35,127 nucleotides of DNA from an uncultured Clostridia bacterium. Its GTDB lineage: Bacteria > Bacillota > Clostridia > Oscillospirales > Acutalibacteraceae. The notes under the pieces are model-generated. The model was not told the origin of the DNA and made no database searches. It saw only the letters and a program-made list of their open reading frames with translations. Positions 7,275-15,239 of the stretch are shown here, piece by piece; positions within the stretch are counted from its first letter, which is position 1, and each line of letters starts with the position of its first letter. The translations under genes and the position numbers were made by a program. The stretch spans positions 1 to 35,127 of the forward strand of contig CAMFTS010000003.1 in NCBI GenBank assembly GCA_945988915.1. Direction: 5' to 3'.

Positions 7275-8819
7275 TTAATCACCGCCCCATTTGTTTGTTG
7301 CACTGACAATATATTTTGATGTTTCAAGTAATGGCACAGAACTCTGTACCGTTAAATAAAATCTGTTTTTGATTGCTGTCGGAAGAACAGCAAAAGTTTT
7401 TAATATACCGCTTTTTGAAAGCTCGGTGTTTTTATTGGCTTTGGTTTTTGAAAAACTGTATTCTGTTGTCAATATGCCGGTAACTTCATCAAATTTCTGC
7501 GAAACAAAAGCAAATATATCGGTACTGTTAAGCAAATCACCGTCAATCGTAAATTGTATAACAATGCCCGATGCATAACCGATACTGATTTTATATGCTT
7601 CGGTTTGCAGCTGCGACAAATGCAATTCAATATATATGTTTCGCTCACCCAGTCTGTCAATCGTTTTTGAAGTAATATTTGCAGTAATTGTTTCATTCAA
7701 TACTTCTTTATATTTGTATTTGTCTAAAGTGTCATAAATTACTTTATTTTGTAAGGGATTTTCGCTTGTTCCGTTCAGTTCGCTGTCAACAGTTACCGTA
7801 TAATTTAGCTTTTCAACAACTTCATTACTTAACTTGTTTTCTGTGATTACACCGTTTGATATTTTTTCATTTGTTATTGCATATGTCTGAAGCTTATCGG
7901 TTGAAATTGCACCGGGGAAAATATGGTATGCTTCAACAGCCTGAGGTTTAATTTTGCTGTTGGTTACAGCACTGTTTGCTATTTTTTCCGTTGTGACCGA
8001 TACATCCTGAAGATGTGATGTCTTTATGATGTTGTTTATATTGTTGAGTTTTTTGTTTTCAACATCCGTTACTCTGGTGCTGAGACTGTTAATTTCAGAT
8101 GCTACCAAGCAATTCATTGCGGCATTTTCCGAATATTCGGAAAGAAAATCGTCAACAACGGTGTTATTCGCATTTTCCTGAATTGAGTTAAGCTTGTTTT
8201 TGAGTTCATCGGTAAAATCGTTTGTTGTGAGAGTTTTTCCGTTTTGCTTGTCAACCTTGTTGTTTAATTCATTGGTGACAGCCTTGTTTTCTATTGGGTT
8301 GGTACTGTTTGAATTCAATGCCGAATCTACGGTTGTAGGTTCGCCTTTATCACCTTTGTCACCCTTATCGCCTTTGTCGCCCTTATCGCCCTTGAAGTCA
8401 CCGTTTTTTATTGCTTCAAGCATTGCATTTATTGAAAAATCGTAAGAATTTGCAAGGTCTTTGCTGTCGCCTTCTACCGAACTGAATGTAAGTTTAATTG
8501 TCGTTGCTTTGTAGAGATATGTTGTGGCATAAGTTACAGGGTCAACCTTTGCAACATTGAAACAGCATAAGACAGACATCTGACTTGTAATTGCGGCAGG
8601 AAGCGGAAAGATAAGGTTGCCTGAACTGTCAGGGGTAAGATAATCTGTTCTGACAATACCTGACGGAGTCGCAAAATCTAAATAGAATTTATAACTGCCG
8701 TTTAAAAATTCAGTAGCAATTTTAAAATAGAGCTTTTTAGCGTTATTCTCAAACATCAGGCCGCCGTCCATTTCGTAATCGGCATGGGTTGATGTTATAT
8801 AAATAGTCGAAGTAGCCAA
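7275..8819 (-). CDS. Phage baseplate/tail-fibre-like protein with collagen-like stalk
   Basis: A 514-residue structural protein. Residues 1-135 resemble the BppU-type N-terminal domain of phage upper baseplate proteins. Residues about 143-162 are a collagen-like Gly-Asp-Lys run ending GEP. The region to about 375 contains fibre-type motifs: two copies of VDSxLN...NPxxNK, near residues 174 (NPIENK) and 354 (NPLQNK), and repeated I-T-x-E-K-I-x-N-G-x-I-T segments. The last 140 residues are a beta-rich head with no family I recognise, a plausible receptor-binding tip. It begins with TTG at 8819 behind AAGGAGGAACT, 2 bases after the regulator's stop. With no capsid or tail-tube genes here, it is either a remnant or a domesticated fibre. 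The phage-like architecture is clear; the binding target is unknown. Confidence 0.82.
   Translation of the reverse strand: MATSTIYITSTHADYEMDGGLMFENNAKKLYFKIATEFLNGSYKFYLDFATPSGIVRTDYLTPDSSGNLIFPLPAAITSQMSVLCCFNVAKVDPVTYATTYLYKATTIKLTFSSVEGDSKDLANSYDFSINAMLEAIKNGDFKGDKGDKGDKGDKGDKGEPTTVDSALNSNSTNPIENKAVTNELNNKVDKQNGKTLTTNDFTDELKNKLNSIQENANNTVVDDFLSEYSENAAMNCLVASEINSLSTRVTDVENKKLNNINNIIKTSHLQDVSVTTEKIANSAVTNSKIKPQAVEAYHIFPGAISTDKLQTYAITNEKISNGVITENKLSNEVVEKLNYTVTVDSELNGTSENPLQNKVIYDTLDKYKYKEVLNETITANITSKTIDRLGERNIYIELHLSQLQTEAYKISIGYASGIVIQFTIDGDLLNSTDIFAFVSQKFDEVTGILTTEYSFSKTKANKNTELSKSGILKTFAVLPTAIKNRFYLTVQSSVPLLETSKYIVSATNKWGGD
8341..8394 (-). repeat. 9-base tandem repeat encoding Gly-Asp-Lys collagen triplets
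   Basis: Six consecutive 9-base units (consensus on the plus strand TCRCCYTTR, variable at third codon positions) encode the GDK triplets of the fibre stalk. Gain or loss of units stays in frame, so the stalk length can change without disrupting the protein. Confidence 0.85.
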
Positions 8820-8821
8820 AA

Positions 8822-9217
8822 TTAGTTCCTCCTTGTAGTTGATTTTAATAATTCTTCAAGATTTGCGGGAGGATTTATAAGTGTAAAGCCGCAGCAGTAA
8901 ACATATTTTAAATTCTCATAGAGCTTTTTTGAGGCTTTTTCCAACACTCTGTAAACGGATTGACGGCTTACAGAATATTTCCGGGCAATATCACCGACTC
9001 TCATAAGAAGAAAGTATTTATCGTTGATATATTTCTTTTCTGTTTCATCAAGCTCATTTTCAATAGCTAACTTCATCACTCGCTCAAAGTTTTGCTGACG
9101 CATACTGACAATGTATTTCGGTAATTCCTTTACATCATCTGCTGTCATCATTTCGAATTTTTCACTTAAAAACAGATATTCGTCACGGCTTAACTGTGTA
9201 GGATTATTGTTCTTCAT
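8822..9217 (-). CDS. Small HTH regulator with sigma-region-4-like domain
   Basis: A 131-residue protein, first gene of the minus-strand cassette. The start chosen is the ATG at 9217, which has AGGAGG six bases upstream; an in-frame upstream ATG at 9241 lacks a ribosome-binding site. The N-terminal half is charged and helical. Residues about 75-110 hold a helix-turn-helix (VGDIARKYSVSRQSVYRVLEKA) like sigma-70 region 4 or phage late-gene regulators. No region 2 is evident, so it is probably a transcriptional regulator, not a complete sigma factor. Its position suggests it controls the fibre/lysis genes, perhaps also the divergent polysaccharide promoter. Similar layouts with a regulator leading a holin-containing unit are known (tcdR and tcdE of Clostridioides difficile), but homology to TcdR is not claimed. 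Confidence 0.7.
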   Translation of the reverse strand: MKNNNPTQLSRDEYLFLSEKFEMMTADDVKELPKYIVSMRQQNFERVMKLAIENELDETEKKYINDKYFLLMRVGDIARKYSVSRQSVYRVLEKASKKLYENLKYVYCCGFTLINPPANLEELLKSTTRRN

Positions 9218-9250
9218 CGTTATCCTCCTGAAAAATGGCATAAATTAAAA

Positions 9251-9292
9251 CAACACCCAAGAAGGAATATCCCTCTGAGGTGTTGATTTTTT
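9251..9292. promoter_or_regulatory. Leader hairpin / possible attenuator before the phage-like cassette
   Basis: CAACACC (9251-9257) pairs with GGTGTTG (9279-9285), and an inner arm AGAAGG...CCCTCT pairs with one mismatch. On the plus strand the stem is followed by ATTTTTTATC and on the minus strand by TTTTAATTT. It lies between the minus-strand promoter and the regulator's ribosome-binding site, so it would sit in that transcript's 5' leader. It may be an attenuator for the cassette or a terminator that insulates the two divergent units. Confidence 0.6.
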
Positions 9293-9315
9293 ATCTTTGT
9301 TCACTCGCATATATT

Positions 9316-9344
9316 ATTTTAGACGAAAGTTTGTTACTTGTCAA
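9316..9344 (-). promoter_or_regulatory. Sigma-A promoter for the phage-like cassette
   Basis: On the minus strand TTGACA (9339-9344) is followed after exactly 17 bases by TAAAAT (9316-9321). The predicted start is near 9309, giving a leader of about 90 bases to the regulator gene at 9217. Confidence 0.8.
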
Positions 9345-9409
9345 CACATAATTTGCTTTGTTTACCAATATTTATATTATACAAAAGGTCGATAAAATAC
9401 GGCTGTTTA

Positions 9410-9438
9410 TTGACATTTATTATGTGTAGTTATATAAT
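9410..9438 (+). promoter_or_regulatory. Consensus sigma-A promoter for the polysaccharide operon
   Basis: TTGACA (9410-9415), a 17-base spacer and TATAAT (9433-9438) form a perfect consensus vegetative promoter. The predicted start is near 9445. No other comparably good promoter was noticed within the roughly 22 kb downstream gene run. Confidence 0.88.
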
Positions 9439-9591
9439 ATAAATACTTATAATCTAATATTATGGGTAATTGTATGTGTTTGCGGATTTATTGAGTTTTG
9501 AAATAAAAATTCCCGATAAATTTTAGCAAAATAATCTGTTTTATAAGCTTTTAAAATATAGAAACCGTGTGTTAATTTAGGGAGTTAAAGA

Positions 9592-11538
9592 ATGAAGAAA
9601 CAAAGAAAAATTCGTTGGCAGCTTGTTATATATGATTTGTTGATATTACTTGCTGTTGATTTCTTGTTGCTTGTGCTTTCGGGCAAGTCAATCGATCATT
9701 TGAGTATATTTATTCAAATTGCATTGGAAATAGTCTGCATATTCGGCGCAAGAATTATCGGCAATGTGTACGGACAGATTTGGAGATATGGCGGTATTCA
9801 GTGCTATCTGCGTCTTTTAGTTACTGACGGAATTGCATTTGTCATAAATGTTATTATCGAAAGAGCGCTTCCTCATTCAATAGCACATATCACTTTCGCA
9901 AGGATGATGGCAATTGCATCTACTAACTTGCTTACGGTTTTATCAATCAGAATGTTATACCGTTATGCTTTTAAGTGCGGAAACGAAGTAACTCCTTTCG
10001 GAAGATTTCTCCTGCTTCTGCTGAAGATGTTTGCAGGCAAAAAAATTGCCGGAGAAAGAAATGTAAATTCCAACAAAATTAAAATTGCAATTATCGGCGC
10101 AGGACGCGTAGGTGTTAGCTTGGCAGAGGAATTGCTCAATAACTCGGCTGCTGCATATATTCCGCGCTGCTTCGTCGATGTCAGTCGAGAAAAAGTCGGC
10201 CGTGACATTCACGGTATTCCCGTATTGCTTGAAAACGAAGCTACTCTCGAACAGTTGAAAAATCTCGGGGTTCAGGAGGTTGTGTTTGCAATCCGCGGAC
10301 TTGAAGATGAGAATAAAAAAAGACTTTATGAATATTACAGAGATGCAGGCTATAAGATTAAAGTGTATGACTATCCCACCATGCATACGGCAGGCAAAAA
10401 ACGCCGCTTGCGTGAGTTCGATATCGAAGAACTGCTCTTCAGGAAGCCCATTGTTGTTAAGGATGAGAAAACACTTTCATATTACCGCGACAAAGTAATT
10501 CTGATAACGGGCGGCGGCGGTTCTATCGGTTCCGAGCTTTGCCGTCAGCTTGCAACCATGCAGCCTAAGCAGATTATTATTCTTGATATCTATGAAAACG
10601 GCGCATATGAAGTTCAGCAGGAATTAAAAATCGCATACGGCGACAAGCTTGATATCCGCATAGAGATAATGTCTATCACAAATAAGCCGGCAATGGCTAA
10701 GGTGTTTGAAGCATACCGTCCGCAAATTGTTATAAATGCCGCTGCACATAAGCATGTTCCGCTTATGGAGCACAACTGCGTTGAAGCGGTTGAAAACAAT
10801 GTTTTCGGCACGGAGAATGTAATTGAACTGTGCGAAGAATACGGCGCTGAAAGATTTATGATGGTATCAACCGATAAGGCGGTTAATCCGACTAATGTTA
10901 TGGGCGCAACAAAGCGTATGTGTGAAATGCTCGTTCAAAGCGCAAGTACATACGGAAATGTTAAGTACAGTGCGACACGCTTCGGTAATGTTCTGGGCTC
11001 GGCAGGCTCCGTTATTCCGTTGTTTAAAAAGCAGATTGCCAACGGCGGTCCCGTTACCTTGACAGATAAGAGAATTATCCGTTACTTTATGACTATTTCC
11101 GAAGCAAGTCAGTTGGTTCTTCAGTCGGGCGCTATGGCTCAGAACGGAGAATTGTTCGTTCTTGATATGGGCCGACCCGTAAAAATTCTTGATCTGGCAG
11201 AAAATATGATTAAGCTTTCGGGCGCTCAGGGTATTGAGATTTTAGAAACAGGCTTAAGACCTGGTGAAAAATTATATGAAGAGCTTCTTACTAAAAACGA
11301 GGATCTCGACAAAACGGAAAACAGTCTTATCTTTATTGAAAGAGACTGCCCGTTGGATAAGGCAGAAATCGACAGTAAAATGGCTTGTCTTAAAGCGGCT
11401 TGTGATACGGGTAACGACGAAGAAGTTAAGCAGGCTTTGATGAAAGTTGTTCCGACCTTCCGCAAGCCTGAGGAAGTAAACGAAAAAGCCGATGAAGCAG
11501 AGGAAATGCAAGACAAGAGAGAAATTTTAATGGTTTAA
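9592..11538 (+). CDS. Membrane-bound UDP-sugar 4,6-dehydratase (PglF/WbpM/CapD-like)
   Basis: This 648-residue enzyme probably converts UDP-GlcNAc to UDP-2-acetamido-2,6-dideoxy-4-keto-hexose. The N-terminal 135 residues contain about four membrane helices. Residues about 160-275 form a first Rossmann unit (AIIGAGRVGVSLAEE). The catalytic SDR domain begins with the NAD-binding GGGGSIGSE at residues 307-315. The active-site region STDKAVNPTNVMGATKR has Asp428-Lys429, with Met at the usual Tyr position before the GxTK segment, as I recall for the long WbpM/PglF subfamily. Length and architecture are complete. It is the first gene of the operon, 31 bases before the initiating sugar transferase. 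There is no PglE-type aminotransferase in the window, so the fate of the keto sugar is open. Confidence 0.93.
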   Translation: MKKQRKIRWQLVIYDLLILLAVDFLLLVLSGKSIDHLSIFIQIALEIVCIFGARIIGNVYGQIWRYGGIQCYLRLLVTDGIAFVINVIIERALPHSIAHITFARMMAIASTNLLTVLSIRMLYRYAFKCGNEVTPFGRFLLLLLKMFAGKKIAGERNVNSNKIKIAIIGAGRVGVSLAEELLNNSAAAYIPRCFVDVSREKVGRDIHGIPVLLENEATLEQLKNLGVQEVVFAIRGLEDENKKRLYEYYRDAGYKIKVYDYPTMHTAGKKRRLREFDIEELLFRKPIVVKDEKTLSYYRDKVILITGGGGSIGSELCRQLATMQPKQIIILDIYENGAYEVQQELKIAYGDKLDIRIEIMSITNKPAMAKVFEAYRPQIVINAAAHKHVPLMEHNCVEAVENNVFGTENVIELCEEYGAERFMMVSTDKAVNPTNVMGATKRMCEMLVQSASTYGNVKYSATRFGNVLGSAGSVIPLFKKQIANGGPVTLTDKRIIRYFMTISEASQLVLQSGAMAQNGELFVLDMGRPVKILDLAENMIKLSGAQGIEILETGLRPGEKLYEELLTKNEDLDKTENSLIFIERDCPLDKAEIDSKMACLKAACDTGNDEEVKQALMKVVPTFRKPEEVNEKADEAEEMQDKREILMV

Positions 11539-11568
11539 TTGATTTAACTTTTTGTGGAGAGTTTGAGA

Positions 11569-12252
11569 ATGAATACAGCTATTACCGAGCAGAAGAGAAA
11601 AGCCGCATATGACGGTATATATAACAGATATATTAAAAGAATTATTGATTTTACCATTACCGGTATTGCTCTCTTAATCCTATGGCCGCTTTATTTGATT
11701 ATCAGTCTTGCAATAGCTGTTGAAGACGGCACACCTGTATTTTACCGTGCCGAGCGTGGCGGATATAAAGGCAGACCGTTTAAAATATGCAAGTTCAGAA
11801 GTATGGTTAAAAATGCGGATAAAATAGGCGGAGGAACAACAGCATTAAATGATCCGCGCATAACAAAAACAGGAAATATTCTCAGAAAGACAAAATTAGA
11901 TGAGATTCCTCAAATCGGTCAGGTGTTTTTGGGAAAAATGAGTTTAATAGGACCACGACCCGAATTATTGCGCTATGTTGACCAATATTGCGGTGATGAA
12001 AAGGATATTCTTCAGGTCCGTCCCGGAATTACCGATTTCAGTTCCATGGAATTTATTAACTTAGATGAAATTGTTGGCGGTGACAACGCCGATGAAATGT
12101 ATGAAAAATATGTTTTGAAAAGGAAAAATGAACTTCGCGTAAAATATGCACATGAGGTGTCGTTCAAAACAGATACATACATTCTTTTTAAAACTCTTTC
12201 TGCGGTATTTAAAAAAGCATTTGGCTTCTTATTCAAAAATGAGCACAGATAA
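11569..12252 (+). CDS. Initiating sugar phosphotransferase (PglC/bacterial sugar transferase family)
   Basis: A 227-residue phosphoglycosyl transferase that would transfer a sugar-1-phosphate from a UDP-sugar to undecaprenyl phosphate on the cytoplasmic face of the membrane, starting the repeat unit. It has one N-terminal hydrophobic (probably re-entrant) helix at about 22-46, the PVFYRAERGGYKGRPF and KFRSM motifs, the Asp-Glu dyad of KLDEIPQ, and GPRPEL. It is of the small monotopic PglC type, not the long WbaP type. The start ATG at 11569 has GGAGAG about seven bases upstream; an in-frame GTG at 11554 is less likely. Following a PglF-like dehydratase, its natural substrate would be a 6-deoxy-HexNAc derivative or a related UDP-HexNAc. 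Confidence 0.93.
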   Translation: MNTAITEQKRKAAYDGIYNRYIKRIIDFTITGIALLILWPLYLIISLAIAVEDGTPVFYRAERGGYKGRPFKICKFRSMVKNADKIGGGTTALNDPRITKTGNILRKTKLDEIPQIGQVFLGKMSLIGPRPELLRYVDQYCGDEKDILQVRPGITDFSSMEFINLDEIVGGDNADEMYEKYVLKRKNELRVKYAHEVSFKTDTYILFKTLSAVFKKAFGFLFKNEHR

Positions 12253-12279
12253 TAAGCATTTCAGTTAACGGGGACAATT

Positions 12280-13215
12280 ATGGAATATCTTGTTTTAAAA
12301 AATTCAGATTTGAAGGTTTCAAGGCTTTGCATGGGCGGATGTCCTATGGGCGGATACGGTTGGGGAGATACCCGGGAAGCCGAATTGACAGCTGCTGTTC
12401 ACACAGCGTTAGACCAAGGCGTTACCATGTTCGACACCGCTGATACTTACGGTCTCGGACAGTCAGAAATTACATTAGGTAAAGCTTTGGGAAGCCACAG
12501 AAAAGATGTTGTTATTGCCACAAAGTTCGGTGTGCGTGTCGGCGGCGGCAAAACTACATACGACAACAGTCCTGAATGGATTAAAACGGCTTGTGATGCA
12601 AGCTTGAACAGATTGGGCACGGATTATATAGACTTGTATCAAGTACATTACCGTGATTCAAAAACTCCTGTTTCAGTTGTTATTGATGCTTTGGAAGAAT
12701 TGAAAAAATGCGGAAAAATCAGATATTTCGGCTTGTCAAATATCTATGAATCTGATATTGAAGAATTAAAACCTTTTGTCGGCAAATTCATTAGCTTTCA
12801 GGATGAATACAGTCTTGCCTGCAGAAAAAATGAAATTCAAATGCGAAGCATTGCAGAAGAATTGCAAATGAATCCCATGACTTGGGGCAGTTTAGGACAA
12901 GGAATCCTTACAGGGAAATATACTAAAGAAAGCACATTCGGTGCTGACGACAGAAGAAGCCGTGATATTTATGTTAATTTCCACGGCGACAAGCTTTTGA
13001 AGAATCTTGAAATCGTTGATGTGATGAAAGAAATTGCACTCAAGCATAACAAACCTGTTTCAGCCGTTGCAATTCGATTTATATTAGATTATTTTCCGGA
13101 TTCGGTTGTGCTTTGCGGCGCAAAACGCCCAAGCCAGGTTTTGGGTAATGTTGAAGGCGCTGACTGGCACTTGGATAAAGAAGATATCCGAAAATTAGAT
13201 GAGGTTTCAAAATGA
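12280..13215 (+). CDS. Aldo/keto reductase of the polysaccharide operon
   Basis: A 311-residue NAD(P)H-dependent oxidoreductase of the aldo/keto reductase superfamily. The catalytic tetrad is intact: Asp52, Tyr57 (FDTADTYG), Lys82 (IATKFG) and His123 (YQVHYRD). Later signatures include IRYFGLSN and, near the C-terminus, the cofactor-binding GAKRPSQV. In sugar-nucleotide loci such enzymes can reduce keto-sugars, although many are of unknown substrate. Its placement between the initiating transferase and the acyltransferase/transketolase genes suggests it acts on the 4-keto sugar or on the product of the transketolase-like pair. Its end overlaps the next gene start as ATGA. Confidence 0.88.
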   Translation: MEYLVLKNSDLKVSRLCMGGCPMGGYGWGDTREAELTAAVHTALDQGVTMFDTADTYGLGQSEITLGKALGSHRKDVVIATKFGVRVGGGKTTYDNSPEWIKTACDASLNRLGTDYIDLYQVHYRDSKTPVSVVIDALEELKKCGKIRYFGLSNIYESDIEELKPFVGKFISFQDEYSLACRKNEIQMRSIAEELQMNPMTWGSLGQGILTGKYTKESTFGADDRRSRDIYVNFHGDKLLKNLEIVDVMKEIALKHNKPVSAVAIRFILDYFPDSVVLCGAKRPSQVLGNVEGADWHLDKEDIRKLDEVSK

Positions 13216-14273
13216 GTGACAAAAAACACAATTATGTAATTGATGTTTTATATGCTTTCGGTACAGTTTTAGTTATTGCAGGACATTCTCATTCAAGTGA
13301 TTGGAGTACATTTTCCCATACTGTTTTAAACAGCATTATTGGTTTTATTTACTCATTTCATATGCATTTGTTTTTCTTTATTGCAGGATTTTTGTTTGTT
13401 AATTCAAGCAGTTTGCAAAACAAAGGATTCAAAAAGTGGATTGGTGAAAAGGGGTTAAGATTATTAGTACCGTATGCGGTGCTTTCAATAGTTGCTGCTG
13501 TTCCGAAGTATTATTTCGAGAACAGAACATTTCACGGCTTAGGCAAGAGCTTAATTGAGTTTGCACTTATGCCGAGAAAGGGCGTGTGGGGTCATCTTTG
13601 GTTTTTACCAATACTCTTTGCGGTATATTTTATTGTAGGCTTTGTTTGGTCTTTACTGAAAGATGATAAGCACAAGAAAATATCAATGTTTGTAATGTCG
13701 GCAGTTTTTCTTGTTGCTTACTATATCCCTGCCGATACTTATTTCTTTGGCATTAGTGATTTAAAGAAATTTTCGTTCTTTTTTGCCGTCGGTATGATAG
13801 TAAAAGAATATGTATATGACCGCTTAGTGTTGTTGTCAAAGAAATACAAAGCATTATTGTGGATATTGTGTTTTGTCGTTGGCACGATACTTATTGTTAA
13901 CTTCAGAGAAAATATCCGTTTCCAAATTATCAACGCATTACTTATGATTAGTGCATGTGCCTTATTTGCATCGCTGATGCCTGAATTAAAAGCTGTTAAA
14001 TGGATAAGCAAAAATAACTATACCATTTATCTTATAGCATGGCCGTTTCAGTCAGTAATGATGGCAGTTTGCGGTAAAATGCATTTTAATTGGCGGGTCA
14101 CAAGTATAAGTATGTTCTTAACAGGAATTATTCTTCCTGTGATTTTCATTATTGTTTATGATAAATGCAAATTTTTACATAATAAATTCTTTAATCTTGT
14201 CCTGGGTTATAACGGAGGTGAAATAAATGACAAGCGAACAATTAGCTTGGAAAATCAGAAGACACGGAATTGA
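13212..14273 (+). CDS. Acyltransferase-3 family membrane O-acyltransferase
   Basis: A 353-residue polytopic protein of the acyltransferase-3 (OafA-like) family, with roughly ten hydrophobic segments. The N-terminal region includes DVLYAFGTVLVIAGHSH, with the family's conserved His after the first membrane helix, and FHMHLFFFIAGFL. WGHLWFLPILF is another typical family segment. Such proteins add acetyl or other acyl groups to surface sugars. The start overlaps the aldo/keto reductase stop, and the 3' end overlaps the transketolase gene by 47 bases, so its last 15 residues (after GYNGG) are read in another frame as the start of the next protein. Confidence 0.88.
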   Translation: MSDKKHNYVIDVLYAFGTVLVIAGHSHSSDWSTFSHTVLNSIIGFIYSFHMHLFFFIAGFLFVNSSSLQNKGFKKWIGEKGLRLLVPYAVLSIVAAVPKYYFENRTFHGLGKSLIEFALMPRKGVWGHLWFLPILFAVYFIVGFVWSLLKDDKHKKISMFVMSAVFLVAYYIPADTYFFGISDLKKFSFFFAVGMIVKEYVYDRLVLLSKKYKALLWILCFVVGTILIVNFRENIRFQIINALLMISACALFASLMPELKAVKWISKNNYTIYLIAWPFQSVMMAVCGKMHFNWRVTSISMFLTGIILPVIFIIVYDKCKFLHNKFFNLVLGYNGGEINDKRTISLENQKTRN

Positions 14274-15225
14274 AATGACGCATCTGTCAGGCGGCAGTCA
14301 TATCGGCGCTATTTTGTCGGTTGCTGATATAGTAGCAATGCTTTATACGGAAGTAATGAATTTTGATTCAAAAAATCCAAAGCTTGAAAGCCGTGACCGT
14401 TTTATTCTCAGTAAAGGTCATGCGGGTGCATCTATTTATGCTGCGCTTGCAGAGAACGGATTCTTCAGCGTTGACGAATTAAAAACTCATTATCAAAACG
14501 GAAGCAGACTTTCCGGACATGTTTCTCATCATCTTCCCGGCGTTGACTTCTCAACGGGATCTCTCGGACACGGATTATCGGCCGGAACGGGAATGGCGTA
14601 TGCGGCTAAAAAGGATGGTAAAACTCATAAGGTTTATGTAGTTCTCGGCGACGGCGAATGTGACGAAGGCTCTGTTTGGGAAGCGGCACTTTTTGCAAAT
14701 CATTTCAGACTCAGCAATTTAATTGCCATTGTTGACCATAACCATATGCAAAGTATGGACTTCCAAGAGAATACATTGGAAATCGAAGACTTTGGCTCAA
14801 AGTGGAAAGCATTTGGCTGGAATGTAATTGAAACAGACGGAAATAATCACGATGAGCTCAGAATCGCTTTCCAAAAAGCTGACGAATACAGTAAAGATGA
14901 AGCACATAAGCCGACAGTAATTATTGCAAATACAATCAAAGGCTACGGTGTTTCATTTATGCAGAATGATATTCTTTGGCATTATCGTTTTCCTCATGAC
15001 GGCTGGGAATATGACTGTGCAGTCAATGAATTACATAAGATAAAGCCTGAAGGCGTTGAAGATATATATACACCAAACGGAATTGAAAATCCGTCTTTAC
15101 CGACATCTCAAGATGATATCGGAAACGATCATACTTTCTCCTATACATGGAATACCGATTATCCGGAAAAGATGCGAAGAGTTGAAGCGCCTTCCGGAAG
15201 CGGCGAAAGAGAACATAAGCTATAA
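14227..15225 (+). CDS. Transketolase-like N-terminal (TPP-binding) subunit
   Basis: A 332-residue protein matching the first part of a split transketolase. The TPP pyrophosphate/Mg motif is visible as GDGECDEGSVWE...LIAIVDHN, and conserved His-containing loops (GGSHIGA, SKGHAG, GSLGHGLS) line the active site. The start has a strong GGAGGTGAAATA and lies 47 bases inside the preceding gene. The C-terminal 65 residues (after WEYDCAVNEL) are polar and probably flexible. It would pair with the next gene product to transfer a two-carbon ketol unit. Its place within a sugar-nucleotide operon argues for a dedicated biosynthetic role, not central pentose phosphate metabolism. Confidence 0.9.
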   Translation: MTSEQLAWKIRRHGIEMTHLSGGSHIGAILSVADIVAMLYTEVMNFDSKNPKLESRDRFILSKGHAGASIYAALAENGFFSVDELKTHYQNGSRLSGHVSHHLPGVDFSTGSLGHGLSAGTGMAYAAKKDGKTHKVYVVLGDGECDEGSVWEAALFANHFRLSNLIAIVDHNHMQSMDFQENTLEIEDFGSKWKAFGWNVIETDGNNHDELRIAFQKADEYSKDEAHKPTVIIANTIKGYGVSFMQNDILWHYRFPHDGWEYDCAVNELHKIKPEGVEDIYTPNGIENPSLPTSQDDIGNDHTFSYTWNTDYPEKMRRVEAPSGSGEREHKL

Positions 15226-15239
15226 GGAGAATAAAACTA

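Larger units (their letters stand above)
9218..9591. other. Divergent intergenic control region (no gene)
   Basis: This 374-base AT-rich stretch separates the phage-like cassette from the polysaccharide operon. It holds a leader hairpin (9251-9285), a minus-strand sigma-A promoter (9316-9344) and a plus-strand sigma-A promoter (9410-9438). The two -35 boxes are 65 bases apart. The plus-strand leader of about 145 bases from the predicted start site to the ATG is AT-rich, and I see no strong hairpin, T-box, riboswitch or JUMPstart-like element in it. Confidence 0.8.

Noticed and set aside
8194-8445. Plus-strand ORF with repeated Leu-Ser-Pro
   Set aside because: It is the antisense reading of the collagen-like Gly-Asp-Lys repeat in the fibre gene and has no ribosome-binding site.
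5908-9217. Complete prophage
   Set aside because: Only fibre, lysis and one regulator gene are present; there are no integrase, terminase, capsid, tail-tube genes or attachment repeats, and a terminator and host genes flank it closely.
9445-9591. Riboswitch, T-box or JUMPstart-type antitermination leader for the polysaccharide operon
   Set aside because: The leader is AT-rich with only a weak AAAATT/AATTTT pairing; no conserved core motif or terminator stem is visible.
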